Below are positions 1-9,421 of a stretch of DNA of 64,000 bases, one piece after another. Origin of the DNA: Acidiphilium rubrum (lineage in GTDB: Bacteria > Pseudomonadota > Alphaproteobacteria > Acetobacterales > Acetobacteraceae); the NCBI RefSeq assembly GCF_900156265.1, contig NZ_FTNE01000002.1:1-64000 (forward strand), given 5' to 3'. Position 1 is the stretch's first letter. Each line of letters begins with the position of its first letter. The notes below the pieces were generated by a model that saw only the letters and a list, made by a program, of their open reading frames with translations, had not been told where the DNA came from and searched no databases. Both the position numbers and the translations under genes were made by a program.

Positions 1-366
1 GGGGGGGGGGGGGTGAGAAAGGGGTTTGTTAGGTGGGGTGTTAGACTTTGGTTTGGTGGTGTGGCGGGGGTGGGATGGTGGGGATCATGGGATACGAATC
101 TCACGCTGGCGCGCTGGATGTGCCGCCGCGCTGATCACGATTGCGTGGGTGGGCAGCCGATGCGGTGAACTTGATGCGACAATCAGCAGGGCTGATTGAT
201 ATATGGATGATGATTTGTCGTGGCATTGCGCTGGTCTGTTGATCGATCGACAAAAATCGGCCGATCGAGCGATGATCGAATTCGGTTGACATGATTTTAT
301 CCGTTCGTTATCGATAAAACACAATCAAACGACCGCTTCACCAGAAGCGGCAGAACGGAGGAAACA
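1..366. other. Window edge and upstream region of the sugar transporter; no gene
   Basis: Bases 1-13 are poly-G and roughly the first 90 bases are G/T-rich with almost no C, unlike the rest of the window. This looks like a low-complexity contig edge or sequencing artefact. From about 95 the composition becomes normal. No open frame here has convincing coding character: the two overlapping minus-strand frames lack a ribosome site and recognisable protein features. The last 80 bases carry the promoter and ribosome site for the first binding-protein gene. Confidence 0.6.
286..314 (+). promoter_or_regulatory. Putative sigma-70 promoter of the sugar ABC operon
   Basis: A perfect TTGACA (286-291) is followed 17 bases later by TATCGA (309-314), a weak -10. 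The strong ribosome site GGAGG (about 357-361) lies shortly upstream of the ATG at 367. The -35 is convincing; the -10 is only a partial match, so the transcription start is approximate. Confidence 0.45.
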
Positions 367-1392
367 ATGGACATCAGAAAGCTATTGCTGGCGACGACTG
401 CTTTGCTCGGTACGACGGCACTGGCGAATGCCGCGGCGGTGCACCCTTCAAAAATCACGCAGGCTCAATCGAAGGCGGTGTGTATCAATCCGTCACCCTC
501 GCATATCGATCTGTCGAAGTTGGTGGTGGGGTTTTCGCAATCTGAGTCGAATGCAAACCCGTTCCGGGCTGGCGAAACCAAGTCGGTGCGGGATGCTGCT
601 GCCAGTTTTCATGTCAAGCACCTGATCTATACCAATGCCCATAGCGACGAAGCCCGGCAGGTCGCGGATGTTGAGAGCATGATCAACCAGGGCGCGCAGG
701 CTCTGGTGATTGCGCCGCTCGATGCCACGGGGCTGCAACCCGCCTTTGCCCAGGCGGCGGCGAAGCATATTCCCATTATCACGCTGGACCGGCACACCGC
801 CGGGACCATGTGCACCGATTATCTCAGTTTCATGGGGTCGAATTTCTACTTCAAGCAGGGCGAGATCGACGCGAAAGAACTGGCCAAGGCGACGGGTGGA
901 CACGCCAAAATTGCTGAAATTCAGGGCGCTTACGGCAACTCCGTCGAAGTGGCGCGCACCAAGGGGTTTGCGGCCGGGCTGAAGGCCTATCCGGGGATGA
1001 AAATCGTGACCGAGCAGACCGGCAACTGGTTCACCACCGACGCTGAGAAGGTGATGAGCCAGATCCTGCTGGCACATCCGGATGTCAATGCGGTGTATGC
1101 GCAGGCGGACACCATGGCGTTCGGGGTGATGACGGCATTGCGCGATGCCGGCAAAAAACCAGGTCAGGTCAAGATCGTTTCGATCGACGGGACCAAACAG
1201 GGCGTGCAGGACATTGTGAGCGGCTGGATCTATGCCGATGACGAAACGAATCCGCGGTTTGGCCCCCTGGCATTCTACGAGCTCCAGAACTGGTTCGATG
1301 GCAAGCCGGTGCCCCAGCACGTGGTTTTGACCGATCATCTCTATACCAAGGCGAACGCCGCCGCGGCATTGAAGAATAACATTCCGTTCTGA
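367..1392 (+). CDS. Sugar ABC transporter periplasmic binding protein, YtfQ-like (copy 1)
   Basis: A 341-residue periplasmic binding protein of the LacI/ribose-binding fold. Residues 1-22 form a signal peptide (hydrophobic LLLATTALLGTTALANA). The mature start VVGFSQ...PFRAGETKS closely resembles E. coli YtfQ, the galactofuranose-binding protein, as does the ALVIAPLDATGLQPAF segment. ATG 367 has a strong GGAGG site. It heads a cluster with a second binding protein, one ATPase and two permeases, the same make-up as ytfQRT-yjfF. The sugar is probably a furanose or pentose, but substrate cannot be read from sequence. It is strongly similar along its length to the next gene, pointing to tandem duplication. 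Confidence 0.85.
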   Translation: MDIRKLLLATTALLGTTALANAAAVHPSKITQAQSKAVCINPSPSHIDLSKLVVGFSQSESNANPFRAGETKSVRDAAASFHVKHLIYTNAHSDEARQVADVESMINQGAQALVIAPLDATGLQPAFAQAAAKHIPIITLDRHTAGTMCTDYLSFMGSNFYFKQGEIDAKELAKATGGHAKIAEIQGAYGNSVEVARTKGFAAGLKAYPGMKIVTEQTGNWFTTDAEKVMSQILLAHPDVNAVYAQADTMAFGVMTALRDAGKKPGQVKIVSIDGTKQGVQDIVSGWIYADDETNPRFGPLAFYELQNWFDGKPVPQHVVLTDHLYTKANAAAALKNNIPF

Positions 1393-1409
1393 AACATGTC
1401 GGCCCGGGG

Positions 1410-1431
1410 CCGGTCGAAGCCGTTCGACCGG
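1410..1431 (+). terminator. Hairpin after the first binding-protein gene
   Basis: CCGGTCGAA and TTCGACCGG form a perfect 9-bp stem around a GCCG loop, 18 bases after the stop codon. There is no following T-run, so it may act as a partial terminator or as an mRNA-stabilising hairpin that keeps binding-protein message more abundant than the downstream ATPase and permease message. Confidence 0.45.
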
Positions 1432-1648
1432 TTCGCGGCCGCGCGCGATCGGGGGCGTGATTGACGATGCAAGAAACTGCGTTTATCTTTCAGTCCAGAA
1501 CACGGTTCTGAATTATGGAACTACGCGGATGGTCTGAGGCTGGGTCGGCGTGATCGTGTTGGCCCTGGCGGTTCAGGTTGTTCGATATGGTTCGGTCCAG
1601 ATAATTCTGCCTGTTCTTGCTGCCGCCAATAAACGGAGGAAACCAACA

Positions 1649-2683
1649 ATGACCATCAAGACATCATGGGTCGTCACATCAGTCGCTTGTGCCGCAGCGC
1701 TCGCGGGCGTGGCGCATGCCCAGTCGCCCTCGACGCACGCCGCGCAGATGATCCGCTCGCGCTCCAAGGCGGTTTGCGTCAATCCGCATCCCAACCATAT
1801 GAAAATCTCGGCCATCGTCGTCGGGTTTTCGCAATCGCAGGGCAATGAAAATCCGTTCCGCGCGGAGGAGACCAAGTCCCTCAAGGATGCCGCTGCATCG
1901 TTTCATGCCAAGCGCTACGTTTATACCAACGCACACAGCAACGAGGCCAAGCAGGTCGCCGATGTGGAGAGCATGATCAATCAGGGTGCCCAGGCACTCG
2001 TGATCGCGCCGCTGAACTCGACCGGGCTGCAACCGGCGTTCGCTCAGGCGGTCGGCAAGCATATTCCGATCATCACGATCGATCGCCATACCGCCGGCAC
2101 TGATTGCACCGATTATCTCAGCTTCATGGGCTCGAATTTTTACAAGCAGGGCGAGATCGACGGCGAGCAACTCGCCAAGGCGACCGGCGGCCATGCGGTG
2201 ATCGCCGAAATCCAGGGTGCGTACGGCAATTCGGTCGAGACCGCGCGGACCAAGGGGTTTGCCGCAGCAATCCATAAATATCCGGGCATGAAGATCATTG
2301 CGGCACAGACCGGCAATTGGTCGACGACCGACGCGCAGACCGTGATGAGCCAGATTTTGCTGGCGCATCCGAACGTCAATGCGGTCTACACCCAAAGCGA
2401 CACGATGGCGTTCGGCGCGATCACGGCGCTGCGGGATGCCGGTAAAAAGCCGGGTCAGGTCAAGATCGTGACGATCGATGGCACCAAGCAGGGCGTGCAG
2501 GATATCGTCAGCGGTTGGGTCTATGCCGATGATGAAACCAATCCGCGCTTCGGGCCCATTGCGCTGCACGAGATTCAGAACTGGTTCGACGGCAAGCCCG
2601 TGCCGCAGACCATCGTGATCAAGGATCATCTCTACACGCAGGCCGATGCCAAATCGGCTCTCGCGAGCGATGCGCCCTACTAA
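1649..2683 (+). CDS. Sugar ABC transporter periplasmic binding protein, YtfQ-like (copy 2)
   Basis: A 344-residue paralogue of the preceding gene. I chose ATG 1649 because it has a good site (AACGGAGGAAACC) and begins a clean signal peptide ending in GVAHA at about residue 24; the open frame extends upstream to 1550 but that extension is not signal-like. The body keeps VVGFSQ, the AEETKS region, ALVIAPLNSTGLQPAF and ITIDRHTAGTDCTDYLSF. Copy 1 reads SNFYFKQGE where this copy reads SNFYKQGE, a one-residue difference in length. The gene lies directly upstream of the ATPase gene, so it is the more likely constant partner of the transporter. Confidence 0.85.
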   Translation: MTIKTSWVVTSVACAAALAGVAHAQSPSTHAAQMIRSRSKAVCVNPHPNHMKISAIVVGFSQSQGNENPFRAEETKSLKDAAASFHAKRYVYTNAHSNEAKQVADVESMINQGAQALVIAPLNSTGLQPAFAQAVGKHIPIITIDRHTAGTDCTDYLSFMGSNFYKQGEIDGEQLAKATGGHAVIAEIQGAYGNSVETARTKGFAAAIHKYPGMKIIAAQTGNWSTTDAQTVMSQILLAHPNVNAVYTQSDTMAFGAITALRDAGKKPGQVKIVTIDGTKQGVQDIVSGWVYADDETNPRFGPIALHEIQNWFDGKPVPQTIVIKDHLYTQADAKSALASDAPY

Positions 2684-2702
2684 TTACGGAACTGATACGA
2701 TC

Positions 2703-4220
2703 TTGTCCGATATCATCCTCGAAACCCGCGCCGTGTCCAAGCGCTTTGGCGCGGTGCAGGCATTATCCGACGTGTCGTTCGCCTTGCGGGCGGGCGAAGT
2801 GCATGGGCTGGCCGGTGAAAACGGTGCCGGCAAGTCCACGTTGATCAAGATCCTCACCGGGTTTTATCAGCCCGATGAGGGGGAGATTATCTTGAGCGGC
2901 ACGGCGGTTCGCCTGGATAGCCCGCGTGCCGCGCAGCGCCAGGGGATTAGTGCGGTGTATCAGGAGATCAACCTGATTCCCGAGCGCAGCGTTGCCGAAA
3001 ACCTGTTTCTCGGCAACGAGCCGCGCCGGTTCGGCGTGCTGATCGATCGGGCGCGGATGGAGCGCTCGGCGGCCGAGCTGCTGGCGCGCTACGATCTCGC
3101 GATCGACCCGCGCGCACGGCTTGGCGCGCTGGGTCTTGGTTTGCAGCAGATGGTCTCGATCGCGCGGGGTGTCCGGCTTGGGGCACGGGTTGCGATTCTC
3201 GATGAGCCCAGCTCCGCGTTGACCGGCACCGAGGTGGAAACGCTGTATCGGGTGGTCGACCGGCTGAAGGCCGACGGTATTGCGATTTTGTTCGTCAGCC
3301 ATCGGCTTTCGGAGTCCTATCGGCTGTGCGACCGGCTGACGGTGCTGCGCGACGGCCGCGTGGTGGCCAGTGAAGCGGTTGCGGATTTGCCGCGCGCCGC
3401 GCTGATCGGCGCGATGCTTGGGCGCAATGCCGAGGCCATTCACGGCAATCGGCCCGCACGAACCCCGCGCGAGGGCGTCGCCGCGTTCGAGGCGAGCGGC
3501 CTGCGCTGGCGCAACCGGGTGCGCGACGTATCGTTCGCTGTGCGGCCTGGTGAAGTTGTTGGGTTGGCCGGGTTGCTCGGTTCGGGCCGGACCGAGACGA
3601 TGAAGGCGAGTTTTGGCGCCGAGACCAAAGAGGGCGGGGCAATCCGCGTCGGCGGCAGCTCTGTCCCCTCCCCCACACCCGGACGCTCGATTGCGGCGGG
3701 TCTGGCGTTTTTATCCGAGGATCGGCGTGCGGAGGGGATATTTCCCAAGCTGTCAGTCGCTGAAAATCTGACCGCGACCGCCCTGCCCCGCATTGCCCGG
3801 TTCGGCTTCGTTTCGCGGCGCAAGCAGGCGGCGATGGTTGCCGAATTCACCAAGGTTCTGGGCATCAAGACCGCCGGGCCGAATGCGCCGATCACCTCGC
3901 TCTCGGGCGGCAATCAGCAGAAGGTGCTGCTGGCGCGCTGCCTCGCCACGGCGCCGCGCGCGATCATGCTGGATGATCCGACCCGCGGCATCGATGTCGG
4001 CGCGAAGGCCGAGGTGCATGAGGCGATCAACCGGCTGGTCGAGCAAGGTTTGGGTGTGCTGGTGACATCGTCGGAGATGGAGGAATTGATGGCGCTGGCG
4101 GATCGGTTGATCGTGCTCACCGAAGGGGCGGTAACCGGTGCGACCAGCACCGACGGGCTGGAGGTGCAGGACGTGCTCGACATGCTGGCCCAGCCGCACG
4201 AGGCGGTCGCGCACCCATGA
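2703..4220 (+). CDS. Sugar ABC transporter double ATP-binding protein, YtfR/RbsA-like
   Basis: A tandem two-domain ATPase of about 505 residues that energises sugar import. Domain 1 has Walker A GENGAGKST and a Walker B LDEPSSALT. Domain 2 (from about residue 250) has degenerate Walker A LLGSGRTE, signature LSGGNQQK and LDDPTRGIDVG, the asymmetry typical of RbsA/MglA/YtfR proteins. I prefer TTG 2703, preceded by ACGGA, because family proteins begin near LETRAVSKRFGAVQAL. An in-frame ATG at 2646 would overlap the previous gene by 38 bp. It overlaps the first permease gene by 4 bp (ATGA). Confidence 0.88.
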   Translation: MSDIILETRAVSKRFGAVQALSDVSFALRAGEVHGLAGENGAGKSTLIKILTGFYQPDEGEIILSGTAVRLDSPRAAQRQGISAVYQEINLIPERSVAENLFLGNEPRRFGVLIDRARMERSAAELLARYDLAIDPRARLGALGLGLQQMVSIARGVRLGARVAILDEPSSALTGTEVETLYRVVDRLKADGIAILFVSHRLSESYRLCDRLTVLRDGRVVASEAVADLPRAALIGAMLGRNAEAIHGNRPARTPREGVAAFEASGLRWRNRVRDVSFAVRPGEVVGLAGLLGSGRTETMKASFGAETKEGGAIRVGGSSVPSPTPGRSIAAGLAFLSEDRRAEGIFPKLSVAENLTATALPRIARFGFVSRRKQAAMVAEFTKVLGIKTAGPNAPITSLSGGNQQKVLLARCLATAPRAIMLDDPTRGIDVGAKAEVHEAINRLVEQGLGVLVTSSEMEELMALADRLIVLTEGAVTGATSTDGLEVQDVLDMLAQPHEAVAHP

Positions 4221-5173
4221 GCACCGGTTTGATGGCGCGGACCGGGCATGACAGCCCGATGGCTCTGCTGCGGGCGCAAAGTGTCTATGTGGCGTTTGCC
4301 GCGTTGATCGTGATCGATTTGATTTTCACACCTGGCTTTCGCAACGTGTTCGTGATCCGCAACCTGCTGTTCGAGGCGGCGCCGGTCATTTTGGTGACGC
4401 TGGGGCAGAGCCTCGCCATTGGTACGCGCGGCATCGATCTGTCGGTCGGCTCGACCATGGGGCTGGCCGCGGCGGTGATGGCACTGGCGCTGCCCGGCGG
4501 CTCATGGCTGGCGGTGGCGGCGGGGGTTGGCGCGGGGCTGGTGGTGGGGATGATCAATGGTGGCCTGATCGCGGCGCTTGACATCAATCCGCTGATATCG
4601 AGCCTGGCGCTGCTGGTTGCCGCGCGCGGCACCGCGGAAGCCCTGCTCGATGGTTCGCGCGTGAGCCTGCCGACCGGTGGGTTGTTCGATGCGCTGGGCA
4701 TCGGCGCCGTTTGGATCGTGCCGACCGTCGCGATCATTGCCCTTGCCATTGCGGGGTTGGTCGCTTTTCTGGTCCGCACCACGATGTTCGGGCGATACGT
4801 GCTGTTCATCGGCGCGAACAAGGCGGCGGCGATGATTGCCGGGATCAAGGTGCGGCGCACGTTGTTGCTGGTCTATGCCGCGAGCGGGGTGCTGGCGGGG
4901 CTGGCGGGTGTGTTCGCGGCGGCCAGGCTTGGCGCATCCGACCCCAATTACATCGGCGTCAATTACGAACTCGATGCGATCGCCGCGGCGGTGATCGGCG
5001 GCACGCCGCTGTCCGGCGGGCGGATTTCGATTCTCGGCGGCGTGTTCGGCGTGCTGCTGTTGCAGGTGCTGGGGGCGAGTTTCATTATGAACGACATCAA
5101 TTTCAGCTATGCGCAGATCCTCAAGGCGGTGTTCATCGTCGGTGCGCTGTATTTGCAGCGGGCGGGGGGTTGA
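4217..5173 (+). CDS. Sugar ABC transporter permease, YtfT/RbsC-like
   Basis: A 318-residue inner-membrane permease with about eight hydrophobic segments. It has the BPD_transp_2 signatures LGQSLAIGTRGIDLSVGS near residues 67-85 and AAAVIGGTPLSGG near 255. It is translationally coupled to the ATPase gene (ATGA overlap) and followed three bases later by a second permease. Two different permeases with one double ATPase is the arrangement of the YtfT-YjfF heterodimer. Confidence 0.87.
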   Translation: MSTGLMARTGHDSPMALLRAQSVYVAFAALIVIDLIFTPGFRNVFVIRNLLFEAAPVILVTLGQSLAIGTRGIDLSVGSTMGLAAAVMALALPGGSWLAVAAGVGAGLVVGMINGGLIAALDINPLISSLALLVAARGTAEALLDGSRVSLPTGGLFDALGIGAVWIVPTVAIIALAIAGLVAFLVRTTMFGRYVLFIGANKAAAMIAGIKVRRTLLLVYAASGVLAGLAGVFAAARLGASDPNYIGVNYELDAIAAAVIGGTPLSGGRISILGGVFGVLLLQVLGASFIMNDINFSYAQILKAVFIVGALYLQRAGG

Positions 5174-5175
5174 GC

Positions 5176-6162
5176 GTGTCGGGTACAAGCGCGGCCGTAC
5201 GGGCAGAAGGCGCCGCGCCGGAGCGACGGGCACGGTTGATCGCGCTGATCCAGTCGCGCGGGGCGATTGGCGTGCTGTTGCTGGCCACGATTGTCGCGAG
5301 CCTGCGCTTTCCGTTTTTTCCGACGGTTGCGAATTTCGAGAACATCGGTACCGCGGCGAGTTTTCTGGGCCTGGTGGCGATCGGCCAGACCTTCGTGATC
5401 ATCCTGGGTGGGTTCGATTTATCGGTGGGGTCGCTGATCGGCCTCGGGTCCGTGCTGGCGGCCTATGCGCTGCCCTATGGCTGGTGGGCGGCGTTGCTGG
5501 TGCCTGCGCTGGCCGGTGGCGCGGTGGGGTTGGTCGATGGCCTGTTGATCGCACGCGCCGGCATGGCGCCGTTCATTGTGACGCTGGCGGCCCTGCTCGG
5601 CGTGCGCGGCATTGCGCTGGTGTTGGCGAAGAACAGCCTGGTGATTGCCACGCCCGGGGTGTTCGGCCTGATCGCGAACGGGCAGATCCTTGGGATCGAT
5701 AATCTGATCTGGATTGTGTTTATCGGGTTTGCGATCGCCGCCATCGTGCTCAACCGCACCCGGTACGGTGTGGCGGTGTTTGCGATCGGCGGCAACGAGG
5801 AAGCGGCGCGGATGCTGGGTGTGCCGGTGGCGCGCATCAAAGTGCTCACCTACGTGGTCTCCGGCACGCTCGCCGGGCTGTCGGGCGCGCTGCTGGCGGC
5901 GCATCTGTCATCGGGCATTTCCACCGCCGGTCAGGGTGAGGAATTGAAATCGATCGCGGCGGCGGTGATCGGCGGCGTGCTGTTGACCGGTGGCGTGGGC
6001 ACCATGGCGGGCGCGCTGTCCGGTGTTCTGCTGCTCGGCCTGATCGAGAACGTGATCGATCAGATCGGGAATTTGAGCTCATATTATCAGAATTTGGCGA
6101 GCGGGGTGTTTTTGCTGATCGCCGTGCTGATCCAGACAGTGCTGACCCGGCGGCGCCGATAA
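5176..6162 (+). CDS. Sugar ABC transporter permease, YjfF/RbsC-like
   Basis: A 328-residue permease, the second membrane subunit of the transporter. I chose GTG 5176, directly after the upstream stop; an open frame continuing to 4711 runs inside the previous gene and is not credible. It carries the family motifs GQTFVIILGGFDLSVGS (about residues 70-87) and AAAVIGGVLLTGG near the C-terminus, with about nine membrane segments. The cytoplasmic start is Arg/Ala-rich. It is the last gene of the transporter cluster. Confidence 0.86.
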   Translation: MSGTSAAVRAEGAAPERRARLIALIQSRGAIGVLLLATIVASLRFPFFPTVANFENIGTAASFLGLVAIGQTFVIILGGFDLSVGSLIGLGSVLAAYALPYGWWAALLVPALAGGAVGLVDGLLIARAGMAPFIVTLAALLGVRGIALVLAKNSLVIATPGVFGLIANGQILGIDNLIWIVFIGFAIAAIVLNRTRYGVAVFAIGGNEEAARMLGVPVARIKVLTYVVSGTLAGLSGALLAAHLSSGISTAGQGEELKSIAAAVIGGVLLTGGVGTMAGALSGVLLLGLIENVIDQIGNLSSYYQNLASGVFLLIAVLIQTVLTRRRR

Positions 6163-6349
6163 TCCGGGCCTGACGGCTTTGTGACGGGTTGATCGCGCGC
6201 ATCCGTTGATCGCCGGATGCGCCATCCCAATGTGGGCTGAGGCGCCGTGACGGGACCCGCCATGGGCGCCACGCATGCGCGCGGACATCATAGCCGCGGT
6301 GAAGCAGGGGATGATTGCGATTGTGCAACTGAGGCATCGTGCAGATTTC

Positions 6350-7333
6350 ATGAGGCGGCGATGCGGTTGGTTGCGGCTGTTGCCGCTGGCACTGTTGGCG
6401 TCGCTGTCTGGGTGTTCGGGGCATCAGCTCCGGCTGCTGCATCCGGATGGGCCGATTGCGGCGACGTCGTTGCGGTTGAGCGTGATCGATGTGCTGATCA
6501 TGCTCTGCATCATTCTGCCGACCGGTATTTTCGTTGCGATATCGCTATGGCGTTTCCGGGCCGCGCGCAAGGCTCGCTACGATCCCGGCTTCACGCATTC
6601 GGTTCGGCTCGAGGTTTTGATGTGGGGCGTGCCGTTCGCCGCGGTGGCGGCGCTTGCGTATTTTTCGTGGCGGGGTGTGTTTCTGGTGAACCCCTATGCA
6701 CCGACCGCGCTGGGGCAACGCAAGTCCTTGCTCGCCATGCCGGATCGGCCGGGGACAGGCAATCCGCTGGTGATCGATGTTGTCGCGACCGACTGGCAGT
6801 GGCTGTTTATTTATCCTGATCAGCACATCGCGACACTCAATACGCTGAGCCTGCCGGCGGGGCGGAACATTGAGTTTCGACTGACCGCGACCGATGTGGT
6901 CAATGATTTCTATATCCCGCAACTGATCGGCATGATCGACGTGATGCCGGGGATGCGGACCAAGGACATGATGCGGGCTGACCGGCCCGGCGTGTGGCAG
7001 GGGTTTTCGGCGGATATCAGCGGCGCCGGATTTTCGTGGATGCAGTTTCCGACCCGCGTGATGACGCACGCTGGCTTTGCGGCCTGGGTTGCGAAAACGC
7101 AGGTGGCGCCGCGCCATCTGGACTACGCGGGGTTTCGATCGATCGCGCGTCCCACCATCGATTTACGCGGTGTCACGCGGAATTTTTCGGCGGTTCAGCC
7201 GCATTTGTTCAGCCGGATCGTGCACGCGGCGGTGAAGGGTGCGACCGACACGACGCCGATGTTTCTGACCGAGCATATGCGGCGCGACCTGGCGAGGCGC
7301 GCGCCGTATCTGTCGGGCTATCCGCATTCCTGA
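6350..7333 (+). CDS. cyoA: Cytochrome bo3 ubiquinol oxidase subunit II
   Basis: Subunit II of the quinol-oxidising terminal oxidase in the inner membrane. ATG 6350 gives a lipoprotein signal (MRRRCGWLRLLPLALLASL then lipobox LSGC); upstream in-frame starts at 6275 and 6311 would bury it. Two membrane segments follow, then a cupredoxin domain with DWQWLFIYPDQHIATLN. The CuA cysteine/histidine ligand set of cytochrome c oxidases is absent, which identifies a quinol oxidase. Near 327 residues, normal length. First gene of cyoABCD. Confidence 0.92.
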   Translation: MRRRCGWLRLLPLALLASLSGCSGHQLRLLHPDGPIAATSLRLSVIDVLIMLCIILPTGIFVAISLWRFRAARKARYDPGFTHSVRLEVLMWGVPFAAVAALAYFSWRGVFLVNPYAPTALGQRKSLLAMPDRPGTGNPLVIDVVATDWQWLFIYPDQHIATLNTLSLPAGRNIEFRLTATDVVNDFYIPQLIGMIDVMPGMRTKDMMRADRPGVWQGFSADISGAGFSWMQFPTRVMTHAGFAAWVAKTQVAPRHLDYAGFRSIARPTIDLRGVTRNFSAVQPHLFSRIVHAAVKGATDTTPMFLTEHMRRDLARRAPYLSGYPHS

Positions 7334-7351
7334 AAGTATCGAGGTTCAACA

Positions 7352-9421
7352 GTGCTGGTTCATCTTCAAGGTGCCTGGAACCCCTGGCTGGGGCGGCTGA
7401 CGCTCTCGCAGATACCCTACCACAGCCCGATCGTGCTCGGTGCGTTTGCCTTTGCGCTGCTGGCGGCGGCGCCGATCGTTGGGCTGATGACCTATTATCA
7501 GAAATGGGGCTATCTGATCCGCGAGTGGATCACCACGCTCGACCACAAGAAAATCGGCGTGATGTACATCATCATCGGGCTGGTGATGCTGTTGCGCGGC
7601 TTCATCGATGGCATCATGATCCGCACGCAGCAATTATTGGCCGATGGGCCGCGATCGGCAGCGCATCTGCAGGCGGTGCATGGGTATTTGCCGCCGTTCC
7701 ATTTTGATCAGATCTATAGCTCGCACGGCACCATCATGATCATCTTTGCGGTCACCGTGGTGCTGACCGGGTTTCAGAACATCATTGTGCCGTTGCAGAT
7801 CGGCGCACGGGATATGGCGTTTCCATACCTCAATGCCGTCAGCCTGTGGCTGACCGCGGCGGGTGCGGCGCTGGTGATGATTTCGCTGTTCATCGGCGAT
7901 TTCTCGCATGCCGGCTGGGTGGGCATCGTGCCGCTGACCGAACTGCCCTACAGCCCGGGCGTGGGGGTCGATTACTGGGATTGGGCGTTGCAGCTGAGCA
8001 GCCTGGGCACCACGCTCGGCGCGCTGAACCTGATCACCACGATCATCATGATGCGCGCCCCGGGCATGCGCTGGTTTCGGATGCCGTTTTTCACCTGGGC
8101 GACGCTGAGCACGCAGACCATCGGGCTCACCGCATTTCCGGTGCTGGGCGTGGCCCTCGCGTTGTTGAGCTGTGATCGTTATCTCGGCACGCATTTCTAT
8201 ACTGCGGGTCTGGGTGGCAATTTGATGTTGTATACTGATCTGTTCTGGATCTGGGGGCATCCTGAGGTCTATTTCATCATTCTGCCGGCGTGGGGCATCA
8301 TGTCCGAGGTGATCCCGACGTTTTCGGAGAAGGCGCTGTTCGGTTATACCGTGATGGTTGCGGCGACCTTGTCGATCGCTGGGCTGTCGTGGGCGGTCTG
8401 GCTGCACCATTTTTTCACGATGGGTGCGGGGCCGGGCGTCAATCTGGTGTTCAGTGTCTCGACCATGCTGGTCGGCATTCCGACCGGCGTGAAGGTGTTC
8501 AACTGGTCGCTCACGCTGTATCGCGGCCGGCTGCGCTTTGAGACGCCGATGTTATGGGCGATCGGCGCGCTGTTTCTGCTGCTGGTCGGCGGGTTGACCG
8601 GGATGATGCTGGCGATTCCGGCGATCAACTACACGGTGCATAACAGCGTGTTCGTGGTGGCGCATTTCCACACCATGTTCCTGGTCAGTGTATTCGGTAT
8701 TTTTGCAGGGCTGATGTACTGGTTTCCGAAAGTGTTCGGGTTTCGGCTCGATGAGCGGAGCGGCCGGCGGTTTTTCACGTTTTTCTCGCTCGGCACGGTG
8801 TTCGTGTTTGCCGCGATGTACACGCTGGGCCTGATGGGCATGACCCGCCGGCTCGATTATCTGTACAATCCGCATTGGCAGGCGTTACTGATCATTCAGG
8901 AGTTCGGTATTTTTCTGTATTGTGTATCGGTGTTTTATTTCTGCAAGATGATCTACGTCAGTATCCGCGACCGGGCGAAGGAGGCGCATGGCCAGGATGT
9001 GTGGCGAACCTCGCGCACGCTGGAGTGGATGACGCTGACCCCGGTGCCGTTCTACAATTTTGCGGTGATCCCGGTGGTGCACGGGCGCGATGCCTGGGCG
9101 ATGCGGCGCGACAGCGGACTGACCGCGACATCGCCTGGCGACTACGAGGATATCAATCTGCCGAACAACACCATCGTGCCGGCGATGCTCGGGGCGCTGG
9201 CGTTCGGGTTCGGCTTTGGCATGGTCTGGCGCATCTGGTGGCTGGCCGGGTTGAGCCTGCTCGGGATCATCGGCCTCGTCATTCTGCGCTCGTTCGCGGA
9301 TGATAGAGGTTTCACACTGACGGCCGCGACGGTGCGCCGGATGGAACGCAACCATGAGGATACGGGGATCGTGACCGATCATATCAGCCCGCCGGTTGCC
9401 GAACTGGCGTTGTTCCAATGA
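7352..9421 (+). CDS. cyoB: Cytochrome bo3 ubiquinol oxidase subunit I
   Basis: The 689-residue catalytic heme-copper subunit, which pumps protons and reduces oxygen. Visible ligands are the low-spin heme His in SSHGTIMIIF, CuB His and crosslinked Tyr in WGHPEVYFIILPAWG, the HH pair in WLHHFFTMG, and heme His residues in VAHFHTMFL. It starts at GTG 7352, 18 bases after cyoA, and overlaps cyoC by 4 bp. Length and about 15 membrane segments match CyoB. Confidence 0.95.
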   Translation: MLVHLQGAWNPWLGRLTLSQIPYHSPIVLGAFAFALLAAAPIVGLMTYYQKWGYLIREWITTLDHKKIGVMYIIIGLVMLLRGFIDGIMIRTQQLLADGPRSAAHLQAVHGYLPPFHFDQIYSSHGTIMIIFAVTVVLTGFQNIIVPLQIGARDMAFPYLNAVSLWLTAAGAALVMISLFIGDFSHAGWVGIVPLTELPYSPGVGVDYWDWALQLSSLGTTLGALNLITTIIMMRAPGMRWFRMPFFTWATLSTQTIGLTAFPVLGVALALLSCDRYLGTHFYTAGLGGNLMLYTDLFWIWGHPEVYFIILPAWGIMSEVIPTFSEKALFGYTVMVAATLSIAGLSWAVWLHHFFTMGAGPGVNLVFSVSTMLVGIPTGVKVFNWSLTLYRGRLRFETPMLWAIGALFLLLVGGLTGMMLAIPAINYTVHNSVFVVAHFHTMFLVSVFGIFAGLMYWFPKVFGFRLDERSGRRFFTFFSLGTVFVFAAMYTLGLMGMTRRLDYLYNPHWQALLIIQEFGIFLYCVSVFYFCKMIYVSIRDRAKEAHGQDVWRTSRTLEWMTLTPVPFYNFAVIPVVHGRDAWAMRRDSGLTATSPGDYEDINLPNNTIVPAMLGALAFGFGFGMVWRIWWLAGLSLLGIIGLVILRSFADDRGFTLTAATVRRMERNHEDTGIVTDHISPPVAELALFQ

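Noticed and set aside
4711-6162. Second permease beginning at 4711
   Set aside because: The added N-terminus runs inside the first permease gene in another frame and has low-complexity Arg/Gly/Asp composition.
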